DNA of 64,000 nucleotides, from contig NC_090946.1 in assembly GCF_040807025.1 (NCBI RefSeq), positions 5,746,001-5,810,000 on the forward strand. The letters are read 5' to 3'. This document shows, piece by piece, positions 11,258 to 23,900 of the stretch. The translations under genes were made by a program, and so were the position numbers. This DNA comes from Struthio camelus. Its lineage: Eukaryota > Chordata > Aves > Struthioniformes > Struthionidae. Below the pieces are notes generated by a model. It ran no database searches. It had not been told where the DNA came from and saw only the letters and a program-made list of their open reading frames with translations. How positions within the stretch are numbered: the stretch's first letter is position 1; every line of letters begins with the position of its first letter.

Positions 11258-14222
11258 CTAGGAAGGGCCACGCGTCCCCTTGGCCGCCCCACGGCGGGCG
11301 CAGCGGCCCGGGCTGTCCCCCCCGTCCCGCTCGCGCTGGCAAGCAGCCTCCGCCGGCCCTTGGCCGGGCGGCCCCGGCTCGTCGCTGTCCCCCGCCGCCT
11401 CGCCCTCCGAGCCCGTCTCGTCCGAGTCGTCCTCCTCCAGGTAGCGGTAGCCGCGCACCTTGTGCCGGGGGCGGGGGATGCGGGGCACGCGGTAGGCCAC
11501 GTGCCGGGCCAGCTTGTGCTCCATCCACATGTAGGCACCGGTGGCCACCGCCAGCGCCAGCACCATGATGGACAGCTTGGCCTGCAGGAGGGCAGAGCAA
11601 GGGGCTCAGCGGGGCTCCTTCCCCCTCCCTAATCCCCCCGCGGGCGATGGAGCTGAGCCCGGGCTTGAGGCCGCCCTGCTGCCTGCCCGCCCCCGCTCAC
11701 CTTCATGGGCAGCCCCAACCACAGATACACCACAAAGATGGCCAGGGCCTGGCACCAGTGGTAGATGCTGAAGATGAAGTCTTGACGCTCTTTGTCTTCG
11801 TACAGCACGCCCAGGAGAACTGCACGGGAGGAGACGGGTGCAGGTGGTCAGCGAGGTGTCCCCCCCCGCCCCAACCCTGCCAGCAGCCCCTCTCCGGGCA
11901 CCGCTGTCAGCACCAGGTCTGTCCTCGCTGGTGGCTCCAGGGAGCTGGCACCACCTGGCCGTGCCGTGCCGTGGGACAGGGAAAGAGGACGTGTTGGGAG
12001 CCGGGACCACGCGGCCGTGCCAGGCCGGGTGCTTGGGGAGAGGATGCGTTGGGAGCCGAGATCGCCTGGCCGTGTCGTGCCAGGGGACGTTGGGGGGAGG
12101 AGGCGTCACGAGACGAGTCATGTCAGGGGACGTGGGGAGAGGAGGCGTTGGGACCTGGCTCGCCCTTCCCTGCTACTCACTGCTAATGCCGGTCTTGTTG
12201 AGGGCACTTCCCACGCCCCAGAGCACGGCCAGCGTGTACAGCAGAGGCGCCTGGACCAGCGACCGGGGCTCGGGCGCCCAGCAGAAGAGAGTCACCAGCA
12301 GCGCAGCGTGAATGAGGGCGCCGGCCAGCAGCAGGCTCTGCCGCCGCAGGCGCAGTATGCAGAGGGCCAGGCTGGAGAAGGCCGAGGCGGAGAAGCCATA
12401 GGCCATGAGGAGGTACGCCAGCTTCTCCAGCCCCATGGCGCACACGCCGTAGTTCTGCGGGGAGGGCAGGGGGACGCCAGCTTAGCGCGCAGCCCTCCTG
12501 GCGCCCCCAGGCCCTTCCCACGCCATCCCCGGGGGCGGCGAGGCGTACCAGGGAGAAGCCGGTGCAGACGAAGAGCACCTCGAAGCCGCTGTAGATGAAG
12601 AAGGGGAAGAGGTGGCGGAGGCGGTAGTCTCGCATGTGCTTGAAGGGCAGCTGGAAGATGTTCCCCCAGCCGATGCTGCGCAGGTCGATCTCCTCCGTGG
12701 GCCGGTAGGCTGAGCCGCACAGCACCAGGACCTGCCGCGGAGCCGCGGGTGAGCCGGCGAGGAGGGCCCACGCCGGCTAGCGCCCGCCCCACCACTCACC
12801 ACCAGCATGGAGAGGAAGGCCGCCGCCATGAGGACGCTCTCCACGATGATGAGGTTGACGCTGCGGGGCAGACTCTGCAGCACGGTCTTGTTGAAGCCAG
12901 GTAGCATGCCCTTGCTCAGGGTACCTGGAGGGCATACGCCGCGTCTCAGCACCAACCCGGCTGCCGCGGGAGAGGGGAGATGGTGCCGGATCGCCGGGCA
13001 GCCTCGCGCCTGGGCACTCACCGCAATGCTTGACCCCGAAGAGCGTGTGGTTGAGCTGGTAGAGGTAGTTGTTGAGGAAGAACAGCATGGGCATCTGAGC
13101 GCAGACGAAACTCAGCTGCAAGACACGGCAGGGGACGCTCAGCGCCAGGCTGCCCCGCGCACCCTCTCCCGCCGCGTCCCCGTGGCGGTGCTCACGTGGA
13201 AGCAGGCGTAGAAGACGGTGTGGAAGACGACGATGTAGGCGTTGCAGGCGCCCCGCGGGGCCCGCCGCTGCTCCTGGACGTGTTCCTCCTTGTAGTTGGC
13301 ATACTCGTAGTACTTCTGGGCCATCCTGCGGGGCGCAGAGGGTCAGCGGGCGGCACCGGCGCCCCCCACCCCGCAGCCCGCTGGTGCCTACCGTGTGATG
13401 TAGTTGCCCATGGAAGCCCAGAGGGGCACGATGGCCACCCCGATGGCCACTGCGGAGGGCACCAGCGTGTAGTAGCGCTCCCAGTAGTTGCTGGAGACGA
13501 AGAGGGCGTAGATGCCCATCGCCAGGAACATGGTCCACTTGGTGCCAAAAAACCTGCCGGGGCGAGGAGAAGACCGGATGGGTGCCGGCGCTGGGGTGCC
13601 GCAGGGGAGCGCGGGGGCTGTGCCGTACCTGATGAGGACGGGCGTGTAGAGCAGCGCCGCGATGGGCGTCACGTTGATGCCCATGAGCACCTTGCGGTCG
13701 ATGTCCTCCAGCTCCATGTTGCTGTACTTCACCTCCCGGTAGGTCTCGTCGTAGTGCAGGATGAGCTGCATCTGCAGCAGGCCTGGGGGAACCGCGAGCA
13801 GCCGTCACGGCCCGACCCCGCGACGGCGACGCCGAGCCCGACGGCGCCCAAGGTACCGTACCCAGGTAGACGCCGTAGGTGAGCATCGCCGCCAGGCTGG
13901 CGGCCAGCACGTTCTTGACGACGCCGAGGCGTTTGCGGCGGAAGTACTTCTGCTCTTCCTCCTCCTCGTTGTAGTCGGGGTGCGCGCCCACAAAGTCATC
14001 CAGCTACGGGGCCGCCGGCGGTCAGCCTCGGGCACAGCCCCCCCCGCGCGGCCACACCGGGCCTGGGCCACCATGGCCACCTGCTGGCAGGGTCCTAGGG
14101 ACCCCCGCCACGTGCGCGAGACCCCCCCCAGGCCTCACCTGCGCCTCTGTCCCCTCGGGGCCGAGCCCGTTCCCCCCCTCCATGTTGGCAGCGTCCTGGC
14201 AGCAGTTGGCACCTTTCTCCAT
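11258..14222 (-). CDS. UNC93B1: UNC93B1, trafficking chaperone of nucleic-acid-sensing TLRs
   Basis: A polytopic ER protein that escorts endosomal Toll-like receptors from the ER to endolysosomes. Eleven coding exons on the minus strand: 14139-14222, 13862-14003, 13629-13782, 13392-13553, 13196-13325, 13022-13115, 12800-12924, 12549-12731, 12181-12454, 11701-11819, 11258-11581. They total 1791 nt, 596 residues; human has 597. The N-terminal acidic-basic segment (YNEEEEEQKYFRRKRLG) precedes a series of hydrophobic helices. Conserved blocks include MQLILHYDETYREVKY, GINVTPIAALLYTPVLIR, SNYWERYYTLVPSAVAIG and YRPTEEIDLRSIGWGNIFQL. The cytosolic tail keeps the YRYL sorting motif before an acidic Ser-rich stretch. 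A His in LLAGALIHAALL appears to match the residue mutated in the mouse 3d allele, by memory. The start codon has a good context (A at -3 is absent, but G follows ATG) and is preceded by a polypyrimidine/AG acceptor near 14232, so a noncoding 5' exon is likely. Confidence 0.97.
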
Positions 14223-14282
14223 CGCTGGGTCTGGGGGGGGCAGCCCGGAGCGTGTCAGGGGTGGGGGGGTCCTGGGTGGCAC

Positions 14283-15400
14283 CCTACGTGTCTTGCACCC
14301 GTGTGCCCTGAGCCCCTGCACCCATGTGTGCTCCAGCCCCAGTGCCCAGCACCCGTGTGCCCAACACCCCCAGCCCCTGCACCCACATGTGCTCCAGCCC
14401 CAGTAGCCCCTGTACCCAGCAGCCATGTGTGCTCCAGCCCCTGTACCCAGCACCCATGTGTCCAGCACCCCCAGCCCCTGCACCCATGTGTGCTGCAGCC
14501 CCTGTGCCCAAAACTCCCAGCACCCGTGTGCCCTGAGCCCCAGCACCCATGTGTGCTGTAGCCCCTATACCCAGCACCCATGTGTCCAGCACCCACGTTC
14601 CCTGAGCCCCTGCACCCATGTGTGCTGCAGCCCCTCTAGCCCCTGCACCCAGCACCCATGTGTCCAGCACCCCCAGCACCCACATTCCCTGAGCCCCTGC
14701 ACCCATGTGTGCTGCAGCCCCTCTAGCCCCTGCAACCAGCACCCATGTGCCCTGAGCCTCAGCACCCGTGTGTGCTGCAGCCCCTGTAGCCCCTGTACCC
14801 AGCACCCATGTGCCCAGCACCCCTAGCACCCGTGTGCCCTGAGCCCCTGCACCCAACACCTGTGTGCCCAGCACCCCTAGCACCTGTGTGCCCTGAGCCC
14901 CAGCACCCATGTGCACTGCAGCCCCTGCACCCAGCACCCATGTGCCCTGAGGCCCAGCACCCAGCACCCTTGTGCCCAGCACCCCTAGCACCCGTGTGCC
15001 CTGCACCCAGCACCCATGTGCACTGCAGCCCCTGCACCCAGCACCCGTGTGCCCAGCACCCCTAGCACCTGTGTGCCCTGAGCCCCTGCACCCATGTGCG
15101 TTGCAGCCCCTGCACCCAGCACCCATGTGCCCTGAGCCCCAGCACCCATGTGCGCTGCAGCCCCTGCACCCAGCACCCTTGTGCCCTGCAGCCAGCACCC
15201 ATGTGCGCTGCAGCCCCAGCACCCAGCACCCTTGTGCCCTGCACCCAGCACCCATGTGCGCTGCAGCCCCTGCACCCAGCACCCGTGTGCCCAGCACCCC
15301 TAGCACCTGTGTGCCCTGAGCCCCAGCACCCATGTGCCCTGAGGCCCAGCACCCTTGTGCCCTGCACCCCCAGCACCCAGCACCCATGTGCGCTGCAGCC
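14283..15400. repeat. C-rich minisatellite in probable UNC93B1 intron 1
   Basis: About 1.1 kb of degenerate tandem modules of roughly 15-25 bp built on CAGCACCC(A/G)TGTGC followed by CCTGAGCCC, CTGCAGCCC or CCAGCACCCCTAG variants. The plus strand is C-rich, so the UNC93B1 transcript would be G-rich. Long open frames on both strands are by-products of the repeat. It lies between the acceptor of the ATG exon and a CpG-rich block at 15400-16100, and so probably in intron 1. Confidence 0.9.
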
Positions 15401-16110
15401 CCCGGGTGGGCCGCAGCCCCGGCGCCCCCAGCGCCCGCGGCCGCCGCACCCCGGGGCCCGCTGCCCGGTACCCGCTGCCCGGGGCCCCCGGGGCGGCCCA
15501 GGCGCCGCTTCCTCGTGCGGGCGGGGCGGGGGCGGGGGGGGGGCGGTGGCAGGAGCCCTTAAAGGGGCCGCAGCCGCCTGCCCGCCCCCCCCCCCGGCCC
15601 CTTCCCCCGCACCCCAGCCCAGCTCCCCGCGCCTCAGCTCGCCTCTGCACCCTGCCCTGCACCCCTGCCCCTCCTGCGCACCCTGCACCCGTTGCACCCC
15701 GACGCCCACCTGCCTGGCAGCACCCCAACCTGTGCACCGCCCTGCACCCCCCCTCCCCCGAGCACCCCTGCACGGCACCCCTGCTCCCACGCAGCACCCC
15801 ACCCCGGCACCCCCCCCCCAGCGCAGCACCCAGCCTGTCTCCGTCCCCCCACCGAGGTGGCCGGGTGCTACCAGGGCCTGCCCCCCCCATCCCCCCCAAA
15901 AGCTGCGCCCGGCCTTGGGGGCCAGCGTTGGCCCGCGCCGGCGGGACCGAGGTGAGAGCCGGGCTCACCCGGCGGGTGCTGCGGGCCTGGCGGGCGCCGG
16001 GCGCTCTGGCGAACTGGCCCACCGCCCCGGTTCCTTTTCTCTTCCTGGAAGGGCTCTGGGCGCCTTTCGCTCTCGGTTCCCCTTTGCCGGCCTCGCTGCG
16101 GCGGTGCCAG
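15400..16110 (-). promoter_or_regulatory. CpG-rich block, likely UNC93B1 promoter
   Basis: Very GC- and CpG-rich sequence just upstream of the minisatellite, on the 5' side of UNC93B1. It could hold the noncoding first exon. No individual site is claimed, and the exact transcription start is not visible. Confidence 0.4.
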
Positions 16111-16721
16111 GGTGCTGCGGCAGGGTGCCCCCACCGTGTCGCGCTTGGGGTGGGTGGACCTCCCCCGACCCCCAACCAACCCCGTTTGCAATCTGGGGAG
16201 CTGCCGGGGGGGAAATCACTGCTCCTCGCCGCTCAGCATCCCGAAAGCGGGGGCCGGCAGGGCACCCGGGCCGCCCTCGCTCAGGGCCATGCTGGGGCGA
16301 GCGGTGACGCCAGGGGTGGCGGGGGGGGGGGCACCGGGTGCTCCCCCCGGGGCAGGGTGAAGAGGAGCGGGCCGAGCCTGTTTGCAGGGTGGAGCTGGCA
16401 AAAAAAATCTCTTGTCACGGGATGCTGAGAGACTCGGGCCAGGAGCCGGCCGAGCCGGTAGCGGAGGCTTTTGGAGACGCGGTGCAGCGCGGCAAGCCGG
16501 CGACGGGCAGCCAGGGGCCGCGGGGATCGGGGCTGCCTGGGTTAGCGGAGGGGCAAGCCGTGGCCTGGGGGGGGGGGTTCGGCTCCGTGCTCCTCCGCTC
16601 GGGTGCCGCTCGGTGCTCGCGTCCCTTGCAAGACGAGGAGGAGCCCGGCTGGGCGATGGCCCGAAATCACCCGGCAGGATGCCGAAACGCACTGAGCGCC
16701 TGGGTGGCAGACGGGCAGGTG

Positions 16722-17245
16722 CCCATGGAGAGCAACGCGAGGGGTGTCCACGGGGTCCCCGTGGGTCAAGGTGTCCATGGAGAGCGACACAAGAGGTGTC
16801 CACGGGGTCCCCGTGGGTCAAGGTGTCCATGGAGACTGGCACAAGAGGTGTCCACGGGGCCCCCGTGGGTCAAGGTGTCCATGGAGAGTGGCGCAAGAGG
16901 TGTCCACAGGGTCCCCGTGGGTCAAGGTGTCCATGGAGAGCAACGCAAGAGGTGTCCACGGGGTCCCCGTGGGTCAAGGTGCCCATGGAGAGTGGTGCAA
17001 GAGGTGTCCACGGGGTCCCCGTGGGTCAAGGTGTCCATGGAGAGCGACGCAAGAGGTGTCTATGGGGTCCCCGTGGGTCGGGGTGCCCATGGAGAGCAAT
17101 GTGAGGGGCGTCCGCAGAGTCCCCGTGGGTCAGGGTGCCCATGGAGAGCAACGCAAGAGGTGTCTATGGGGTCCCCGTGGGTCAAGGTGTCCATGGAGAG
17201 TGACGTGAGGGCTGTCCACAGGGTATCTGTGGGTCAGGGCTCATG
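16722..17245. repeat. 52-bp minisatellite upstream of ALDH3B copy A
   Basis: About ten tandem copies of a 52-bp unit containing TGTCCACGGGGTCCCCGTGG and GGTCAAGGTGTCCATGGAGA. Successive unit starts at 16743, 16795 and 16847 show the period. Because 52 is not divisible by 3, the frame rotates each copy, so the open frame across it is not a real repeat protein. The internal palindromes GGGGTCCCC and CCATGG recur in every unit. Confidence 0.92.
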
Positions 17246-17249
17246 GCAG

Positions 17250-17902
17250 CGAGAGTCGCCCAGTGCCGCTGTCCCATGGGGGCGGTCCACTGCTGTCCCC
17301 AGCCTCATCCCCATTCCCACCCCACGGAGGCGGGGCACCATCCTGCCCGCCCTCGCCCGTGGGGCCCGGCCGGCTGCCCCACAGCATTTAGGAGGGCACC
17401 CCAAACGCCGGCACCTCCAGCCCGGCCCCGCGCTCCTCTCGCCGCCGCTCAGCACCCCCCAGGTAGGAGCCACCCCCTCCGCCGCCACCGCCGCCGCCTT
17501 GTCATCTCCAGCCCCGCGGGGCGGGCAGGCGCCTGGCAACGCCGTGGGGCTGCCTTGGCCGCCTCTGCCGCGTCCCGGCAGGCGGACGTCCCGGAGCGCA
17601 GGGAGAGTCCGGCGATGCTGGGCGTCCTCCGCCGGCTGCCCCGGGGGGCTTCAGGCAGCCGCGCCGGGTTGAGTCGCAAACCCCCCCCACCACCACCCGC
17701 CGCGGCGTGACCGGGGACAGCCCCCGGAGCGCCAAGCCACCTTTCGTCCCGCTCCGCCGGCTTGACCCGACGGGCGGCCGGGGTGGACCCGGGCGAACCC
17801 GAATGCTCCGCGAGCCGTCCTGACGCCTGCCTGTCTTCCCCCCAGGGCCGCCGCTGCGCGCTCCCCCGGCCCTCCGCCGGCAGCCCCTTCCCGCCGCTCG
17901 GC
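17250..17902 (+). promoter_or_regulatory. Likely 5' region of ALDH3B copy A
   Basis: A GC-rich stretch with a possible noncoding exon ending at a CAG/GTAGGA donor (GT 17463-17464) and a good acceptor (polypyrimidine tract, AG 17844-17845) just before the ATG exon. This suggests the copy A transcript starts upstream and splices into the ATG exon. It is inferred from splice signals only. Confidence 0.35.
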
Positions 17903-20900
17903 ATGCAGCAGCCCCTCGAGCTCCCCGAGCAGCAGCTCGCCCTGGCCAAAGGAGCCGGACCCGGCGCAGGCGACAGGATGGGCGGCGCGGACAGTGGCGC
18001 CGTCAGGTGAGGACGAGGGGCCGGGGACAGTGGAGGTGCTTGGGGCGAGCGGTGGAGGTGGGGAGGGGGGAGAGCGGTGGTGGCAGGTGCCGGCCGGGGT
18101 TCCCTGGATGGTGCCGATGAGGAGCGGGGACGCTGGGGACAGAGTTGGGGGAGGCGGTGGCCACCGCAGCGCGATGTGGCCCTGGGGGGCAGGAGGGACC
18201 GCTGGGAATGGCGAGGCACAGAGGGGCACGAGGGGCCCTTGTTCCTGGAGCCGGTGGCCTGGAGAGGAGCCAGGTGTGCGGACTCGCTGCCCTCTCTCAA
18301 GGGCTCTTCCGGGCTCCGGCTTGGCCACGGGGCAGGGGCTGGGGAGACGTGGAGCTCCTCTCCCTCGTCAGCCGGAGCGGCAGGGGCTGGGACAGCGCGT
18401 GGGGCCAGGGCTCCCTCTGACGCCCGCCTTCCCACAGTGGGAACCCCTACGCGGGGCTGGTGAGCCGCCTGCGGGCGGCCTGGCTCTCGGGGAAGACGCG
18501 GCCCGTGGAGTACCGCGTGGCCCAGCTGGAGGCCCTGGGCCGCTTCCTGGAGGAGAAGCAGCAGGACATCCTGGAGGCCACAGCCTTGGACATGCGCAAG
18601 GTGAGGGGCTGGGTGGAGGCAGGAGCGGGCACGGGGATCCCCTCATCAGGGTCTCACCTTGTTGGGGTCTTGCATCCTGCTGGGTGCCAGCGCTGAACGT
18701 AGGGGACAGCTTTTGGGGTCCTGTGTCCCCCCTCGTCAAGGTCCTGCATCCAGCTGGGTGCAGGCACGGGACTCTGGCCAATGGGCTCCTCAAATCAGGT
18801 TCCCACATCCCCCCTCATTAGGGTCTTGTGTCCCGCTGGGCCCTCAGCCCTTCCTGGGCTGCCAGCTCCTGTCTTTGTGCAGTAGGTTGCCCACATACGC
18901 TAGAGGAGGAGGGTGCAACGGGGCTCCAGGGCTGTTGTGGGGCACCTCTAGGTGCTCCGAGTGCTGGGTCCCTCAGAGCTCTCTGCAGCCGGGGTCAGCT
19001 AGGGCGTGCGAGTGCTGGACGGGCAGGCTGAATGCTGCCAGCCACGTTGGAGGCGTGCTTGAAACAGGCAGAGCCCATGCTGGCCAACGGGAGGTGGGAA
19101 TCATCTCCCTGCCTACGCTCACGGTGAGGATGTGGTGCAAGCATCGGTGTGACAGTTGCCGTAGCCTGCCTGATCCTGGCTGCACGGCTCCCCTCCGGCC
19201 CGGTGGTCCCGCCGAGGTTTTCCACTCCGACTCAATGCTCCCTCCCCAGCCTCCTCGTAGAGCAGCATCCTCCCCATGGAGTTACAGAGCTTCACCTTGA
19301 TGTTTGCCCAAATCATCAGCTAGTCCTGAGTGGCCGCGCGTGGCCTCCACTGCGTCCCAGGTGTGGAAAGCTGCATCCTGGGATGCTCCTCACTGGCCTG
19401 GTCACACCCAGGATTACCAGCGTTGTGCAATGTGCTGGCCTTGCACATTCTCCTGCGGGCCGTTCAAAGCTGCCGCAGCTCACTTGCCTCACACGGGATG
19501 GCTCTTGTTGGCAGGGTTGTTGGACTGCGCCGTGGCACTGACGGGGAAGGGGCTGTGGCTTTGGCAAGGCCTTGGGAAGTGTGGTACCCCGGGAGCTTCC
19601 AGCAGGGTGCCCATCGAGGAAAGAGGGGATCGTTTGCACCTTTGCCGTACTCAGCAATCTCCGCTCACCTCTTCTGTGGTCGGGTACATCAGGACTTTCC
19701 TTCTTTTCTCCTTTCCTGATATGTGGTGCAGCCTGATGACAACTGCACACCTCAGTCACGCTGCCTCCGGTGCTGCGTTAGGAAAAGTTTTCTGCGGGAC
19801 GGATTGCCCAGGTATAGCGTAGCTGGTCCCAGTTAGGTGTCCCTGCACGCCGGTTAGAGGAATAGCTCACCGTATAGGATTTTTGCTCCTTTTCGTCTCT
19901 TGTCAGACTGGTTGCTCTTTCAGCAAGTTATCGTGGCTGCGGATGTCCTCACCTGGTAGTGGTCGCACTTAGAGGATTTGTGTCTTTGGGTTGCACTGAC
20001 CATGCCCTCGAACATGGATTTCACCATTCTAAAATCTCACGAGGTCTGTAATTGCCTTGTTGGTTTGAGATGAGGACCTTCTGCTTCAGCAAGAGGTTGA
20101 TACACATCAGCACCGGAAATGCAATGTTTCTGTTTCCTGATGGTATGTAATTAAGAGCTGGTTGGCCAATAATGTGCTTGTTATGCAGTTAGGCCTTCAT
20201 AGTTAGATGGACAATTCATCTGGTTTTACGTATCTGACGTGGGTGCCTCACCCCCAGTGGTGCCGGTTTCTCTCCACTGATGATAGAAAGAACCTGGATG
20301 ACATCAGATTTAATGTCCCATCTTACAACCTTAATATCGCATCTAAGCCCTTAATGTCCCATCTTGGCCAGCAATTGCTTCCTCCTCCTAGAAATGCAAC
20401 TATTAGCCTGAGCTGAGAGAATAGCCCGTTGCCTCGTCAGACATCTGATGTACTGGCTGAGCACTCATCTCTAGCAGCTATATGTTGTGGAAGCGGGATG
20501 TGTCCAGTCAGTTGAGCAGTGTTGAGGACCCAAAGGTTCAAGCACAACGGGTTACTTGAGCTGGGCTTGGTGGTGGAGTACATGAAAGGTTGCCATTTGG
20601 GAGCCAGCAATCAGACTTTCTAACCGGAGAAACCCTGAAGTGATATTTTGCTGAAGGGAAGGAGGAGGGCTCCCACCCAGAGAGTTTTTTGTTTGAAGAG
20701 TACAAAGGGAGTTGTGCTAGAGTGCGTGAGGCAGCTGCACCCACCGAAGTTTGCAGACTGCTTAATAGGGCAAAGAGTTTTGCTTCTCCTGCTCTGAAGT
20801 CATGTTTTAGAAGCTTGAAAAAAAACTTCCTCCTGGCTCATTCTCTGCTATTTTGCACATATCCTCTAGCTGGAGTGTTGCCTCTCCAGAGCAATGGAGT

Positions 20901-23900
20901 TGTTTTACTGATCCTGCCCAACTATTTTCTTGTGTCTTAATGCTGCTCCCACAAGACCAGGCAATTGTGACCTCGGTTGTTTCACTGTTGTTACTACATC
21001 AGTGCAAAGGTCCTACCGCATGCAGAAAAATACCTCCGTAACCCCTGTGATTCCAGCTCTTACACCCAGCCAGCACACCGCTCCCAAGTAATGGTCAGTG
21101 CACGTCATGATCGTTTAGCTTGGTGGAACGTGATGGATTTATTTAATTCGCTTACTGGGATGTTTCACCCAATGTGCCTTTCCCAGCCTGGTGTGGGCTT
21201 AGATGCAGTAGCTCCAGAAGCTTGAAGGATTTTCCTGCCTTGGACAGGAGTCTAGTGGCATTCGGAAGAGGTCTGCCCTGTACAGTCCTGCAGATCTGTC
21301 ACAGGGCAAATAACCGAGCTGTTGCTCTTCTTTATATTTCTCCGAGAACAAAGTAAGGTCTCACATTTGGCTTTCATACACAGGCTCAGGCTTTGGAAGG
21401 CAGCTCTGAGCTTTGCTTCCAGCTTGTGTTCCCAGGCAGCCCATGCCCAAGAAGTCGGGCTGCAGTGACTCACAGCAACGAGGGCAAATGCACCAGTACA
21501 AAAGCTTAGCTGCATGTTTTCCAGTCCCAGGTCAATGGTGTGGAGAGAGCGCGCAGCTCAGTGCTAACTCGGATTTGAGGACAGAAGATGGCTACATCTG
21601 ATACAGCTCTTCTGTAGCTGTCCCTTCTCCTTCAGCTCTGGTGACAGTGCTTGATCCCCTCTTGGCTCAGGTCTCTGTTGTCAGATGAGCTTGGGAAGCT
21701 ATTCAGTTTTGATTATTTCTCAGCCAAAATACCCATTTCTATAAAATTTCAGAGACTGTGGTATTCCTCAGAGCCCCATTTCAGGGGTTGCAGGAGATAA
21801 TAGACACTGGGGCCCCTTTGGGGGCAGAGCAGAAGAGCAGATACACGTCTCCTGTGGGTGGGGTGGAAACAGGGCACAATGTCAGCAGTGATGCTTATGG
21901 TGCTCTGTGTCCCCAGCCGTCCTTTGAGGCCTACTTCTCCGAGATCCTCCTCTGCAAAAATGAGCTCAACAACACCCTTAACAATCTCTCCCACTGGATG
22001 AAGGATGAGCACGTGGAGAAGAATCTGGTAAGGACAGGAGCTCTGGGCTGACATGGGAGAAGAAGAATTGCAGGTGGAAAGGGGCAGAGCTGGTTCAGAG
22101 GGGGACCACTCTGTATCCTTGAGTTGAGGCAGGGCAGAAGGTGGTGGGAATGGAGCTAAGGCTGTGGCCTTTCTCACAGGTGACACAGCTGGATTCAGCC
22201 TTCATCCGCAAGGACCCCTATGGGGTGGTGCTCATCATCGCCCCCTGGAATTACCCCATCCACCTCTTCTTTGTGCCCCTCATCGGGGCCATCGCCGCTG
22301 GTGAGTGAGCTGCGCCAGAGCCAAAGCCTTCCTCTGGCCTGGAGGATCCAGCCCATGGTGGTGGCAGTGCCAGGCATCGGGGAGGGGGTCTGTCTGGGTG
22401 GCTCGTCTCCACTCTGGGCTAGTGTCTGTGAGTGTGTCGCTGCTCTGATGTCCTGCTTGCCTCCCCCCAGGTAACTGTGTCATTGTCAAACCCTCGGAGA
22501 CGACCAAGAACATCGAGAGACTGGTGGCTGAAGCCCTGCCCTGCTACCTGGACAATGTAAGAAGCACTCCCTGTCCTTGTCTCTGTCTCTGTCCCTGTCC
22601 CTGTCCCTGTGCCATGGCGTTCCCAAGCCCTGCAAGTTGAGCTGTGCCCTGTGCATGGCAGGCCCTGTGCCTGCCTTGCACGTACCGGCACCGTAGCTGC
22701 CTCCTGTTCCCAGGCACTGCTCATGCCCACTTCCTCCACTCTCAGCCAACGTCCCCATGCCCAGCAACCCTGGATGCTCTTTGTTGGGACGGGGGCAGAG
22801 TGGGCTAAGCAGGTGCTCACAGAGGGGTTGGGACCCTTCCTCTTACACTGCAGGACTGCTTTGCTGTGGTGACTGCCGGTGTGGAGGAAACCACCAAACT
22901 GCTGGAGAACAAGTTTGACTACATCTTCTTCACTGGTATGTGCCAAGGGCCAGAGCTGAGCCCTGTTGATGCTTCTTGTGCAAACTGGGAGAGGAGTCCC
23001 ACCAGACGGTCCCTCGCTGCAACTTACCCTCCCCACCAAAGAGGGAGGGTAGCAGCCTGCCTGCAAGCCCAAGGCCCCCTTCCCGGCCCTGCAAGGGGCG
23101 AGAGCTGCTGGGGAGGGCTGTGTTGGGGATGGGGTGTCAGGATGGGGTGGAGGATGTGGGGCGTATGTTTTTGAGGAACTGGTGAGACTTGATGTGTCTC
23201 CCACTGGGCCTGGCTCCCCTGAAGCCCGGGGCCCAGGCCCGTGGGATCCTTGCTGTGACACCTCTCTCCCTGCCCTCAGGCAGCCCCTCCGTGGGCAGGA
23301 TCATTATGACAGCCGCTGCCAAGCACCTGACGCCAGTGACGCTGGAGCTGGGGGGCAAGAACCCCTGCTACGTGTCTGACACCTGCGAGGTGCACAACGT
23401 GGCCAGGCGGGTGGCCTGGGGGCGCTTCTTCAACGCGGGACAGACCTGCGTGGCACCTGACTATGTGCTGTGCAGCGTGGAGATGCAGGACAAGCTGATG
23501 CCAGCCCTGCGTGAGGCCATCACCGAGTTTTACAGCCCCAACCCTCAGGAGTCCCCCGACTTTGCCCGCATCGTGGGGGACAAGCAATTCCAGCGGGTGC
23601 GGGCTCTGCTGAGCAGCGGGCGCGTGGCCATCGGAGGGCAGACGGATGAGCAGGAGCGCTACGTCGGTGAGGACATAGGAATGTGGTTTGACATGTGGGG
23701 AGCAAGGAAGCACTTGCCCTGGGAATGTGTGATGGGGAAGCAGAGATGGTGTGAGTCAGAACCACAGGGGAGTCTCTGTATCAACCTTTAGTCACAGGGA
23801 CAACATGGGCATCTGAAAACTGAAGGTTACGGAGAGATGCATAGGATCTTTTGTTGGAAAAAGGAATTTGTGAAGCAGCAGTTTCCTCTAACATGTGCTG

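Noticed and set aside
14284-15387. Long open frames on both strands in the UNC93B1-side minisatellite (up to 367 codons)
   Set aside because: They are low-complexity translations of a tandem repeat lacking stops. There is no conserved domain and the true UNC93B1 exons lie beside it.
16338-17672. A 444-codon open frame across the 52-bp repeat
   Set aside because: The unit length is not a multiple of three, so the peptide changes register with every copy. It is an artefact of stop-poor repeats.
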